From assembly GCF_900095725.1 (NCBI RefSeq), contig NZ_FMMP01000019.1, positions 1 to 64,000 on the forward strand: DNA of 64,000 nucleotides, in the 5' to 3' direction. A model generated the notes under the pieces. That model searched no databases, was not told where the DNA came from, and saw only the letters and a list, made by a program, of their open reading frames with translations. The translations under genes were made by a program, and so were the position numbers. Below, one piece after another: positions 1-8,007 of this stretch. This stretch comes from Cellulosilyticum sp. I15G10I2. GTDB taxonomy: Bacteria > Bacillota > Clostridia > Lachnospirales > Cellulosilyticaceae. Numbering within the stretch: position 1 is the stretch's first letter; every line of letters starts with the position of its first letter.

Positions 1-112
1 CATCCAGAAATGGAGTAAGACCCCTTAGAGACTATGAGGTTGATAGGTTGGAGCTGTAAGTGTAGTAATACATGTAGGTGACCAATACTAACGGTTCGAG
101 GGTTTGACCTAA
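1..112 (+). rRNA. rrl: 23S ribosomal RNA, 3' end (partial)
   Basis: The first ~112 bases are the 3' end of 23S rRNA: the terminal domain text leading to ACGGTTCGAGGGTTTGACC, just before an AT-rich spacer, is the conserved 3' end. The rest of the gene lies before the window. A 5S gene and a tRNA follow on the same strand, so this is the tail of an rRNA operon. The 3' end is placed by similarity and may be off by a few bases. Confidence 0.93.
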
Positions 113-528
113 AAAAACAAGGTTAAATGAAAAAATACATCGTAGTATTTGTTTTTGAGAATACAAAGAACACAAAATTAAAAAGAAAATTTTTTGTTCT
201 TAATAAACTTTAGTCCAAATGACAAATCTTAAGTTTACAAAGTAAACGCAAGATTTGGAATAGGCATTTCGTCAAGCCTAAGGTTAATCATTTATTTAAA
301 AACCAATAAGTTAAGTTTTTGGGGCTGGATATTCCTTTCACGTAGAGGGAATAAATATCCTGAAGGCTGACTACGTAGTATTGCGTAGCAAATCTTACAG
401 GTTTATTTGAATGGTACTTAGGGAGACTGTTTGAGCGCATGCGAGTTTCGACCGTTCATTCAAAGAAAGCTGTTTAGATTTGCAGCAAGACGAAGTCGGA
501 AGACTGAAGGAAATTTATTCCCAATATT
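113..528 (+). other. 23S-5S internal transcribed spacer with three hairpins
   Basis: This 416-base spacer holds no gene. It contains a hairpin at about 166-202 (AAGAACA against TTGTTCTT), a stronger hairpin at 223-257 (CAAATCTT with AGTTTAC against GTAAAC with AAGATTTG), and the long palindromic element at 347-522 annotated separately. The spacer is co-transcribed with the rRNA, so the stems are candidates for RNase III-type processing; that role is inferred. Confidence 0.7.
347..522 (+). repeat. Long-hairpin repeat element, copy A
   Basis: This is an imperfect inverted repeat whose outer arms are GGGAATAAAT and ATTTATTCCC. Inner arms pair GCAAATCTTACAG with CTGTTTAGATTTGC, and TTTGAATG with CATTCAAA. 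The apex carries the family core: ACTGTTTGAG at 426-435 and CGAGTTT at 442-448, with a short CGC-AT-GCG helix between them. The same apical module occurs at 27405-27631 and, inverted, at 58222-58430 and 60612-60861. The outer arms of this copy differ from the others. It lies inside an rRNA precursor. Confidence 0.75.
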
Positions 529-645
529 TTTGGTGGCGATGCGACTAGGGGACACACCCGTTCCCATACCGAACACGTAGGTTAAGACCTAGTCGGCCGA
601 TGGTACTTGCTTGGAGACGAGCCGGGAGAGTAGGTGGCTGCCAAA
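529..645 (+). rRNA. rrf: 5S ribosomal RNA
   Basis: A 117-base sequence whose ends pair (TTTGGTGGC with GCTGCCAAA). It contains the 5S hallmarks: the ACACACCCGTTCCCATACCG segment, the CGAACACG loop, and the GGGAGAGTAGG segment near the 3' end. It sits downstream of 23S and just before tRNA-Leu. Confidence 0.95.
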
Positions 646-652
646 TCAACGT

Positions 653-736
653 GCCCGAGTGGCGGAACTGGCAGACGCACAGGACTTAAAATCCTGCGAG
701 CTAACCCTCGTACCGGTTCGATTCCGGTCTCGGGCA
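653..736 (+). tRNA. tRNA-Leu (anticodon TAA)
   Basis: The acceptor stem GCCCGAG pairs with CTCGGGC, followed by discriminator A. The anticodon stem is CAGGA/TCCTG with loop CTTAAAA, giving anticodon TAA (leucine UUA/UUG). A long variable arm (GCGAGCTAACCCTCGT) marks a class II tRNA, and the T-arm CCGGTTCGATTCCGG is canonical. No CCA is encoded. It starts seven bases after 5S rRNA, so it is probably part of the rRNA transcript. Confidence 0.96.
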
Positions 737-737
737 T

Positions 738-770
738 AAAAGACTACAAACTATAGTTTGTAGTCTTTTT
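738..770 (+). terminator. Rho-independent terminator of the rRNA/tRNA operon
   Basis: A perfect 13-bp stem (AAAGACTACAAAC against GTTTGTAGTCTTT) with a TATA loop ends in a T run. It lies immediately after tRNA-Leu. Confidence 0.93.
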
Positions 771-819
771 GCTATGTGCAAATATAATGAGTCAATACAA
801 TACAAATGGTTGAATTTTC

Positions 820-868
820 TTGACTAATAAGTCAAATAGGAATATAATAGCATATGACTGAGGAGTCA
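820..868 (+). promoter_or_regulatory. Promoter of the efflux operon with two TetR-type operator dyads
   Basis: TTGACT at 820-825 and TATAAT at 843-848 are separated by 17 bases. Two copies of the dyad TGACT-N4-AGTCA occur: 821-834 overlaps the -35 box and 855-868 lies just downstream of the -10 box, with centres 34 bp apart. Two dyads bracketing a promoter directly before a TetR-family gene suggest autorepression. The promoter and repeats are visible; their binding by this regulator is inferred. Confidence 0.75.
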
Positions 869-873
869 GCACC

Positions 874-900
874 ATGAGAAAGAAAATCTACTTTAAATAA
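874..900 (+). CDS. Possible 8-residue leader peptide
   Basis: A complete tiny reading frame, MRKKIYFK then TAA, is preceded by GAGGAG at 860-865 with an 8-base gap, and lies between the promoter and the TetR gene. Its ribosome binding site overlaps the second TetR-type dyad. Translated leaders ahead of drug-resistance genes are known in Firmicutes, but nothing here proves this one is translated or regulatory. The alternative is that it is chance in a short leader. Confidence 0.3.
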   Translation: MRKKIYFK

Positions 901-922
901 ATAATCAAAGGTGACTAAATGG

Positions 923-1576
923 ATGAATGATAAGTTTCTAAATTTAAATTATGAAAAGCAAGGAGCGATACTTAAGGCAGCCATAAAAGAATTTGCTATT
1001 CAAGGATATGATAGAGCTTCTACAGACACGATAGCTCATAATGCTGGTATTTCTAAAGGAAGCTTATTTAATTACTTTAATAATAAGTTAAATCTCTATG
1101 CATATGTTTTAGATTACGCCATTACGATTATTAATGACAATATACTTAAAGCTATAGAGCACATAGAGGACAAGGATTTTTATAATCGTTTAAAAAAGAT
1201 ATCTATCATTAAACATAAAGCTTTTATAAAATATCCAGAAGAAAGTCATATTGTTACGCACTTCTTTATGAAACCGATGAAAACTGTTTTGGAAACAAAT
1301 GAGCTATTTAAAAAATATTATTTACTTGATGATACTATTTTACAAGAACATTTAATATGCTATTTAGATGAAAAAAAATTAAGAAGAGGTATTACTAAAG
1401 AAGATGTTTTGTTTATTACCTCTACGTTGTTTGAAGCCTTAATAAAAAGACATATTGAAATGAATAGTATACAGTCGAGCGTTGGTGAGCATGATTTAGA
1501 TGAAGAGCATTCAGGATTTGATAAATATATTGAAGTATTAAAAAATGGTGTTTATAAAAATGAACACACTATATAA
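923..1576 (+). CDS. TetR/AcrR family transcriptional regulator
   Basis: A 217-residue protein with a TetR-type N-terminal DNA-binding domain. Residues 11-55 fit the family pattern, with the helix-turn-helix about residues 33-52 (STDTIAHNAGISKGSLFNYF). The C-terminal ligand domain is divergent, as usual. I chose ATG 923 because AAAGGTGA at 907-914 is then a ribosome binding site 8 bases away; an in-frame GTG at 911 lies inside that site. It is the first full gene of the efflux operon, 27 bases before the adaptor gene, and probably represses the operon through the dyads at 821-834 and 855-868. Its ligand is unknown. Confidence 0.9.
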   Translation: MNDKFLNLNYEKQGAILKAAIKEFAIQGYDRASTDTIAHNAGISKGSLFNYFNNKLNLYAYVLDYAITIINDNILKAIEHIEDKDFYNRLKKISIIKHKAFIKYPEESHIVTHFFMKPMKTVLETNELFKKYYLLDDTILQEHLICYLDEKKLRRGITKEDVLFITSTLFEALIKRHIEMNSIQSSVGEHDLDEEHSGFDKYIEVLKNGVYKNEHTI

Positions 1577-1603
1577 ATTTATTATAAAAATGGGGAGATT
1601 ATT

Positions 1604-3052
1604 ATGAAAAACAAAAAAATGTGGATAGTTATTTTAATAGCTCTAGTAATGCTAGCTTTTATAGCTGTTGCTATTGCAAAAAAACCTAAGACAGAAGATA
1701 AGATAGGAGGGTTTAAAAGCGGGCCTCGTGTAAAAATAGAAACGGTTAAAAAAGATGATATACAAACTAGAATTTCTTCAAGTGGCGAATTAGAAGCAAA
1801 ACACACCCGAACAATTTATGCAGAAGCTAATAATAAAATTGTTACAATACATAAAAAAGTAGGAGACACAGTTAAAGCTGGAGATATACTGCTTACTTTG
1901 GATACAGATACACAAGAACAAACGCAGAAACAATTAGAAACCCTCGAACTGCAGCTTAAAGCTGCTCAAGATGCATTAGATTTACTTATCACAGGGGGAT
2001 CAAAACAAGAGATTTTAAATGCACAGAGTGCATTGGTTCAAGCAGAGAAAAGTGAACAAGATGCAAAAGATCAGTTAGACACTCAACAAACTAATCTTGA
2101 AAATTTAGAAAGAGACTTGAAAAATCAAAGAAAAGACCACGAAGTGCAGCTTCAATTATTTAGTGAAGGACTTATTGCACAAAAGGAAATAGATGACTCA
2201 AAAACGGCACTTGCTAATCTAGAACAAAAAGCAGATAGTACACAGACAGCCATTGCATCTGCACAAAAAGCTATACAAGCTGCAAGTATAAGTAAACAAA
2301 CAGCAGAATATCATTTAGGTGTTTTACTCAATCAAATACAAGATCCAAACAGAAAACAAAGTATTACAAGTAAACAGTCAGAGATCAAAAACTTTCAGGC
2401 CCAGATTTTTGCTATGGAAAATAATGTAAAGAAATCAGGGGCACAAGTACTAGCACCTATGGACGGCGTTATTATTGAAGCACCAACAGAAGAAGGTATG
2501 CCTATCACACAAGGTATGCGGCTTATGACAATAATAGATCCAAGTAAGTTGATTATTAATTGTAGTATTTCTCCTTACTATGCAGCAGATTTAATAGTAG
2601 GATTAGATGCTAAAATAAAGTATACAGGGTCTAAAACAATAGAAGTAGATGGCAAAGTTACCAAAGTATCTCCAGTAGCTATTGGAGAACAAGGCGCTGC
2701 AACTAAGGGGGCTAATAATGCTAATATTCCTATCGAAATAGAAGTATCGGATCCAGGAACTATTATTAAACCAGGGTTTACAGTAGATGTTAAAGTTATT
2801 ACCCAAACAAGAGAAGCAGTAAGTATTATTCCAATACTTGCGACCCTTGAAGATGATGATAATAATTCTTACGTATATGTTATCAAAGAAGATGGTTCCC
2901 TTGAAAAGAGAATGGTCGTGCAAGGTTTAAATAATGGGTTATATGTAGAAGCAGATAATCTTAACGAAGGTGAAATAATAGTAGCTAATCCAACTGAGTT
3001 TTTGAAGGAAGGAATGAAAGTCTCTTACGAAAAGACAGGTGATGTGCAGTGA
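1604..3052 (+). CDS. HlyD/MacA-type efflux adaptor (membrane fusion protein)
   Basis: A 482-residue adaptor protein. An N-terminal membrane anchor (about residues 6-25) is followed by a split biotinyl-lipoyl-like domain (about 65-110 and 280-310), a long coiled coil rich in Q, K, E and A (about 110-275), and beta-barrel domains toward the C-terminus. In MacAB-type systems this part links the ABC transporter to the outside envelope. GGGAG lies 7 bases before ATG 1604. The end overlaps the ATPase gene by four bases, indicating translational coupling. The substrate (drug, peptide or lipid) cannot be told from the sequence. Confidence 0.9.
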   Translation: MKNKKMWIVILIALVMLAFIAVAIAKKPKTEDKIGGFKSGPRVKIETVKKDDIQTRISSSGELEAKHTRTIYAEANNKIVTIHKKVGDTVKAGDILLTLDTDTQEQTQKQLETLELQLKAAQDALDLLITGGSKQEILNAQSALVQAEKSEQDAKDQLDTQQTNLENLERDLKNQRKDHEVQLQLFSEGLIAQKEIDDSKTALANLEQKADSTQTAIASAQKAIQAASISKQTAEYHLGVLLNQIQDPNRKQSITSKQSEIKNFQAQIFAMENNVKKSGAQVLAPMDGVIIEAPTEEGMPITQGMRLMTIIDPSKLIINCSISPYYAADLIVGLDAKIKYTGSKTIEVDGKVTKVSPVAIGEQGAATKGANNANIPIEIEVSDPGTIIKPGFTVDVKVITQTREAVSIIPILATLEDDDNNSYVYVIKEDGSLEKRMVVQGLNNGLYVEADNLNEGEIIVANPTEFLKEGMKVSYEKTGDVQ

Positions 3053-3741
3053 TAGATATACAAAAAGTCAATAAAATTTATAGAAATGGCAAACTTCAAT
3101 TACAAGCCTTATTTGATATTGATTTTAAAGTAGAAAAAGAAGAGTTTGTATCTATTATGGGCGCATCAGGATCAGGTAAAACAACCTTTTTGCACATATT
3201 AGGATGTCTAGATCATGCGACAAGCGGCACTTATATATTAGATGGGGTTAATGTTTCAGAGATTAAAGATACTGAATATGCCAAAATTAGAAATCAAAAA
3301 ATAGGATTTGTATTCCAAGCGTTTAATCTTCTGCCAAAACTTACAATCGTAGAAAATGTGGAGTTACCTATGATGTATGGCGGAGTAAAGCCTAAAGAAA
3401 GAAGAGAAAGAGCTTTAGACGCACTTATTAAAGTGGGGCTTGGAAATAGGATTAAGCATACCCCAAATGAAATATCTGGAGGTCAAAAACAAAGAGTGGC
3501 TATTGCAAGAGCATTAGTTAATAATCCTTCGATTATTCTAGCAGATGAACCAACAGGTAATTTAGATAGTAAGTCCAGCGTAGAAATTATGAATATTTTC
3601 CAAAATTTAAATAATGAAGGCGTTACGGTAGTTATGGTAACGCATGAACCTGATATCGCACAGTATACAAAAAGGAAAGTTGTATTTAGAGATGGTATTA
3701 TCATAGAGGATGCACCGATAATAAATAGGCGAGGTGTCTGA
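3049..3741 (+). CDS. ABC transporter ATP-binding protein, MacB/LolD type
   Basis: A 230-residue ATPase. Walker A is GASGSGKTT (residues 38-46), the signature is ISGGQKQR, and Walker B is IILADEPTGNLD followed by the H-loop VTHE. This is the MacB/LolD/FtsE subgroup, here as a separate subunit, as usual in Firmicutes. The start is GTG 3049, overlapping the adaptor stop (GTGA). The permease gene starts two bases after its stop. It should energise the two FtsX-like permeases that follow. Confidence 0.95.
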   Translation: MIDIQKVNKIYRNGKLQLQALFDIDFKVEKEEFVSIMGASGSGKTTFLHILGCLDHATSGTYILDGVNVSEIKDTEYAKIRNQKIGFVFQAFNLLPKLTIVENVELPMMYGGVKPKERRERALDALIKVGLGNRIKHTPNEISGGQKQRVAIARALVNNPSIILADEPTGNLDSKSSVEIMNIFQNLNNEGVTVVMVTHEPDIAQYTKRKVVFRDGIIIEDAPIINRRGV

Positions 3742-3743
3742 AG

Positions 3744-4964
3744 ATGGATTTAAAAGAAAGTATAATGCTTGGTTTTAAGCAACTACTAGGCAATAAAGGC
3801 CGTACCTTTTTGACGATGCTGGGCATGTTTATTGGGGTAGGTTCAGTCATTATGATTTTATCTTTAGGTGCTGGCTTTAAAGAGTACACAAAAGGTTTTT
3901 ATAGTGATATTGGTCTTGGAGCATTCCAAGTCAGTATTAAAGATACTTCCTCACACTTACTCATTACACAAGAAGATTTAGACGTTATTGAGTCTATGCC
4001 AGAGATTGAAGCCATTAAAGGCACTGTGTGGGAAGAGGGATCTATTTATAACAGAAATAGAGAGATTAAAAAAGTTAGTTTAATGGGCGCAGAACCACAA
4101 TATACAACCACTATGAAAAAAATAGATTTAATAGCAGGAAGATTACATACAGAAAAAGACGAACAAATAGCAGCGAAGGTTGTCATTGTGTCCGATGTAT
4201 TTGCTAAGGTTATTTTAAGACAAACAAATTATAGAAATATCCTTGGAAAAAGTATTGAAGTTATCGTAGATAATCAAATAGAGAATTTTGAGATAGTCGG
4301 GGTGTATAAAAGCAGTGCACCAAGTAATGCCTCACAAAACCATTTAGAACGTATGTTAACTCAGTACCCCTTGTATGTTCCAAAAGCAACATTAGATATT
4401 ATTGTCCAAAATGAGTCAAAGGTATTTAGTGCTGCTGGGGTTATTAAAGAAGGTTATGATCAAAAAGAAGTGACTAATCAAGTACGTCTTCTTTTAAACA
4501 GAAGACATGCTCAAAAGGATAACTATACCGTATCAAGTGCGGCAGACATGATAGACATGGCAAACAATATGCTCAATATGATTACACTATTTATCAGTGC
4601 TGTAGCGGGGATATCTCTTGTTGTAGGAGGGATAGGGATCATGAATATTATGCTTGTAACAGTTACAGAGAGAACTCGGGAAATAGGTGTTAGGAAAGCC
4701 CTTGGTGCCACTAATAAGGTAATATTAAGGCAATTTATTATAGAATCACTTATCTTGACCGTTATTGCGGGTGTTATTGGTATGCTTTTAGGCTATATTG
4801 GGTCTATCGTTGTTGGTGGCATGTATAATATACAAGCTAAGCTGACACTCGGCATGATTGTTTTTTCGGTAGGTACATCAACAGCCATAGGATTAATATT
4901 TGGGGTGTATCCAGCTTATCAAGCAGCCAGACTTGATCCGGTAGATTCACTGAGATATGAATAA
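3744..4964 (+). CDS. MacB-like ABC permease, first copy
   Basis: A 406-residue FtsX/MacB-type permease. One N-terminal transmembrane helix (about 20-45) precedes a large extracytoplasmic MacB_PCD domain (about 50-270), then three C-terminal helices and the family motif REIGVRKALGA. The ending ARLDPVDSLRYE is typical. It is followed after 18 bases by a paralogue of almost the same length, so the pair may form a heterodimer, unlike homodimeric MacB of Gram-negatives. Confidence 0.93.
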   Translation: MDLKESIMLGFKQLLGNKGRTFLTMLGMFIGVGSVIMILSLGAGFKEYTKGFYSDIGLGAFQVSIKDTSSHLLITQEDLDVIESMPEIEAIKGTVWEEGSIYNRNREIKKVSLMGAEPQYTTTMKKIDLIAGRLHTEKDEQIAAKVVIVSDVFAKVILRQTNYRNILGKSIEVIVDNQIENFEIVGVYKSSAPSNASQNHLERMLTQYPLYVPKATLDIIVQNESKVFSAAGVIKEGYDQKEVTNQVRLLLNRRHAQKDNYTVSSAADMIDMANNMLNMITLFISAVAGISLVVGGIGIMNIMLVTVTERTREIGVRKALGATNKVILRQFIIESLILTVIAGVIGMLLGYIGSIVVGGMYNIQAKLTLGMIVFSVGTSTAIGLIFGVYPAYQAARLDPVDSLRYE

Positions 4965-4982
4965 TGAAAGGGAGGATTAAGC

Positions 4983-6185
4983 ATGAATGAAACCATTAAA
5001 AGTGCATTTAGTCAGCTTAAAAGCAATAAACTAAGAACCTTCCTTACAATGCTCGGAATGTTTATTGGTATAGGTGCGGTTATTATTATACTAAGTGTTG
5101 GTGAAGGGGTTAAAGCGTATTTTAACGATCAATTTTCGCAAATGGGTAAGGGAACTATAGAAATTAATACCAGAGAATATACAGAAGAGAATATGATTAC
5201 CCAGGAAGACCTAGAAGTTCTTGGGGAAATTCCAGAAGTAAAAACGACGATGAATTATCATAATGGCTATTTTGCAACGACCAAAGATTATAAAAAGAAT
5301 ACGAAAGATGCCATGATATTTGGAATACCCTATAATATCGGGGAAGTACAGTCTTTTAAAGTTATTGAAGGCAGAATGATTTCAGAGGTTGATGAAGGTC
5401 TTAAAAGCAATGTGGTCGTGGTAGATACTAACTTTGCGAGAGTGATGTATAATCGCACAAGTTCTAAGTATGTTTTGGGAAAGACTGTTGAACTTAATAT
5501 CAGTGGCGAACCTCAATCATTTGAGATTATTGGTATTATTAAAAGCGAGATTCCTTCTTTTGTACCGATAGATCAGATACCGCTACTTTGTTATATGCCT
5601 TTTTCAACAGTGGATCGCATAGTTGGCTATGGAGATGGAAGAAGTTACGATAGCTTAATCGTTATTGAAGATGCTTATGATGCCAATGATTATACGTATT
5701 CTATACAAAGAATACTCGAAAAAAGACATGGGAAAAAAGACATTTATAAAGTATCTACTTTAACAGAGCAAGTTGACCAAATTAATAATATTATCAATAC
5801 GCTTAATATCTTCGTAAGTCTCGTGGCGGCGGTGTCTTTAATTGTAGGGGGAATAGGTATTATGAATATTATGCTTGTAACCGTAAGAGAGCGTACAAGG
5901 GAGATAGGCATAAGAAAAGCACTAGGCGCTACAGATAAACAAATCCTCAGTCAGTTTTTAATAGAGGCACTTATTCTTACAGTGGTAGGCGGCATTATAG
6001 GCCTGTTAATAGGATACATAGGAGGACTCTTAATAGCCAGCCTTATTACAGTGACGGCTAAAATGACATTAGGTATGGTTATATTTTCTGTAGGAACTTC
6101 TAGTGTAATAGGCCTCGTATTTGGCGTTTATCCAGCGTATAAAGCTGCCAAACTTGATCCAATAGAAGCATTAAGATTTGAATAA
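4983..6185 (+). CDS. MacB-like ABC permease, second copy
   Basis: A 400-residue paralogue of the preceding permease, with the same layout: an N-terminal helix, a large external domain, and three C-terminal helices with REIGIRKALGA and a PIEALRFE ending. The two copies agree best at the two ends and differ most in the external domain, consistent with a specialised heterodimer. The gene has a GGGAGG ribosome binding site and is followed 12 bases later by the TolC-like gene. Confidence 0.93.
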   Translation: MNETIKSAFSQLKSNKLRTFLTMLGMFIGIGAVIIILSVGEGVKAYFNDQFSQMGKGTIEINTREYTEENMITQEDLEVLGEIPEVKTTMNYHNGYFATTKDYKKNTKDAMIFGIPYNIGEVQSFKVIEGRMISEVDEGLKSNVVVVDTNFARVMYNRTSSKYVLGKTVELNISGEPQSFEIIGIIKSEIPSFVPIDQIPLLCYMPFSTVDRIVGYGDGRSYDSLIVIEDAYDANDYTYSIQRILEKRHGKKDIYKVSTLTEQVDQINNIINTLNIFVSLVAAVSLIVGGIGIMNIMLVTVRERTREIGIRKALGATDKQILSQFLIEALILTVVGGIIGLLIGYIGGLLIASLITVTAKMTLGMVIFSVGTSSVIGLVFGVYPAYKAAKLDPIEALRFE

Positions 6186-6197
6186 AGGAGTGATAAA

Positions 6198-7238
6198 ATG
6201 AAAGCAAAGAATTATTTAGTACGATTAGCAGCAGTTCTTATAAGTGCCGTAGCAGGACTTACTATGCCGCTTTATGCAGCTGAGCAAAATCCTATGCTTA
6301 AATTAGAAGATGCCATAAAATCAGCTATTGTTTATAGTACACAAGTTTCTATTAACAGCAAGGAACATGAAGCCCTAAGAGAACAACTTAAACTTAATAA
6401 TAGCGCTACTTATTACCAATATCAAAGTCTTTACTTAAATAAAGCAAAAAATGAGCAGCAAAAAAAGATGCTAGAAGATCAAATCACAAATGACATTTCA
6501 AATAAATACAATACAATCATTATTTTGCAAAAAGAAATACAATTACTCAGTAAAAACATAGATATTCATTCAAAAGAGCTTAGACAAATGGCAATCAAAA
6601 GTCAAAAAGGCCTTGTAAATCCTATCCAGTATCAAAGTAAAGAGATCGAACTTATTAATTTAAAGAGCAGTAAGCAGACTAAAGAAGAAGAGTTAAAAAA
6701 TGCACAGGTTTATTTCAAAATTATTACAGGAAAAGACCTTACAAGATATACTTTAGAAGACACTATTCCTTATGAAACTTTTAGGATTATAGGATCAACA
6801 GAAGGCTATATTAATAGCAAAATAAGTATCTATCTTCAATATGATAAAGAGCTTGCAAAACTTAAAGAAGATAATCTTCTTAAAGAGGGGGACTTCCCAG
6901 TATTTTATGCGGATTATTTAACCAATAAAACTGCAGCAGAGACAGTAACCCTAAAGTTAGAAGATACACAAAAGACGCTTAAGCAGTCTTTAATCAATAG
7001 TTATTCCTCTCTACTTAGCTTAGAAGAACAAATAGCTTCGTCAGCTTTACAGCTTGAAGTGCTGGATAAAAAATTAAGAACCGCAGAAATTCGTTATCGT
7101 AACCAGTTAATAAGTGTCATAGAATATGATAAGCAAGTAACAGCAAAGCAAGAAGCTGAGTTAAATCTTTTGAAACTCATCAGTCAGTATAATAGTTCAA
7201 AAGAAATGATCCAAAAACCTTGGATTGGTAATGTTTAA
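6198..7238 (+). CDS. TolC-family (outer membrane efflux-like) coiled-coil protein
   Basis: A 346-residue secreted protein. A signal peptide at residues 1-28 (a basic start, a hydrophobic stretch and LYAA) is followed by repeated long helices rich in K, E, Q and L, as in the helical part of TolC-family proteins. It is shorter than classical TolC (about 430-490 residues), so the beta-barrel part is likely reduced or absent. It is the last gene of the adaptor-ATPase-permease operon. In a one-membrane cell it cannot be an outer membrane channel; a wall-spanning or adaptor-binding role is possible but unproven. Confidence 0.75.
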   Translation: MKAKNYLVRLAAVLISAVAGLTMPLYAAEQNPMLKLEDAIKSAIVYSTQVSINSKEHEALREQLKLNNSATYYQYQSLYLNKAKNEQQKKMLEDQITNDISNKYNTIIILQKEIQLLSKNIDIHSKELRQMAIKSQKGLVNPIQYQSKEIELINLKSSKQTKEEELKNAQVYFKIITGKDLTRYTLEDTIPYETFRIIGSTEGYINSKISIYLQYDKELAKLKEDNLLKEGDFPVFYADYLTNKTAAETVTLKLEDTQKTLKQSLINSYSSLLSLEEQIASSALQLEVLDKKLRTAEIRYRNQLISVIEYDKQVTAKQEAELNLLKLISQYNSSKEMIQKPWIGNV

Positions 7239-7256
7239 TGAACTTAAAAAAGAAAG

Positions 7257-7295
7257 AAGCAAAAAGAAGCGCTTAAAAGTGCTTCTTTTTGCTTT
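7257..7295 (+). terminator. Rho-independent terminator of the efflux operon
   Basis: The stem GCAAAAAGAAGC pairs with GCTTCTTTTTGC around a short loop, and a T run is embedded in the 3' arm. It lies 20 bases after the TolC-like gene. Confidence 0.88.
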
Positions 7296-7344
7296 AAAGA
7301 TATAAATAAAAAAGATAGATAGACTAAACTTTTACTTATACTTA

Positions 7345-7373
7345 TTGACCTTTGCGTTATTAATAGGTATAAT
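7345..7373 (+). promoter_or_regulatory. Promoter of the polyamine uptake operon
   Basis: TTGACC (7345-7350) and TATAAT (7368-7373) are separated by 17 bases, followed about 75 bases later by the regulator gene. Confidence 0.8.
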
Positions 7374-7450
7374 TTTTAAGAATGAGTTTAATGCTAGTAA
7401 ACAAAAAGTTTATTTAACTATAGAAAAAATAGAGTAAAGGAGATATACCT

Positions 7451-7990
7451 ATGGATATTGGCGCAAAGATTAACCAATTAAGAAAGAAAAATGGATTGAC
7501 ACAAGAAGAACTTGCTGATAGGTGTGAACTTTCAAAAGGTTTTATTTCTCAAGTAGAAAGGGGACTTACATCTCCATCTATCGCGACTTTAATTGACATA
7601 TTAGAATGTTTAGGGACCAATTTAAAAGACTTTTTTAATGAATCCAGTCAAGAAAAAATTGTTTTTACGAAACAGGATGTATTTGAAAAAGAAGATAAAG
7701 AAGATGGCAATATGATTACATGGCTCATACCAAATGCTCAGAAAAATGACATGGAGCCTATCCTTATCAATATAGAGCCAGGGGGCAAATCGACTATTGA
7801 TGCACCCCACGAAGGAGAAGAATTTGGCTATGTCGTATCAGGAAATATTTATGTGCATTTAGGCAATAAAAAATTTAAGGCAAAAAAGGGAGATAGTTTT
7901 TATTTTAGGCCTACAAGTAATCATTACTTGCAAAATACTGGTAAAACAAGAGCAACAATACTTTGGGTTGCTACACCGCCGAGTTTTTAA
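7451..7990 (+). CDS. XRE-family regulator with C-terminal cupin domain
   Basis: A 179-residue two-domain regulator. Residues 5-60 form an XRE/Cro helix-turn-helix ([19 protein letters not shown]), and residues about 105-175 form a cupin ([19 protein letters not shown] and later a His-containing strand). This layout matches PuuR-like regulators that sense small amines or amino acids through the cupin. AGGAGAT lies before ATG 7451. It heads the potABCD operon, so it most likely controls polyamine uptake. Confidence 0.92.
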   Translation: MDIGAKINQLRKKNGLTQEELADRCELSKGFISQVERGLTSPSIATLIDILECLGTNLKDFFNESSQEKIVFTKQDVFEKEDKEDGNMITWLIPNAQKNDMEPILINIEPGGKSTIDAPHEGEEFGYVVSGNIYVHLGNKKFKAKKGDSFYFRPTSNHYLQNTGKTRATILWVATPPSF

Positions 7991-8007
7991 AGGAGTTAGA
8001 GAAGAAT

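Noticed and set aside
911-922. GTG 911 as the TetR start
   Set aside because: It lies within the AAAGGTGA ribosome site for ATG 923.
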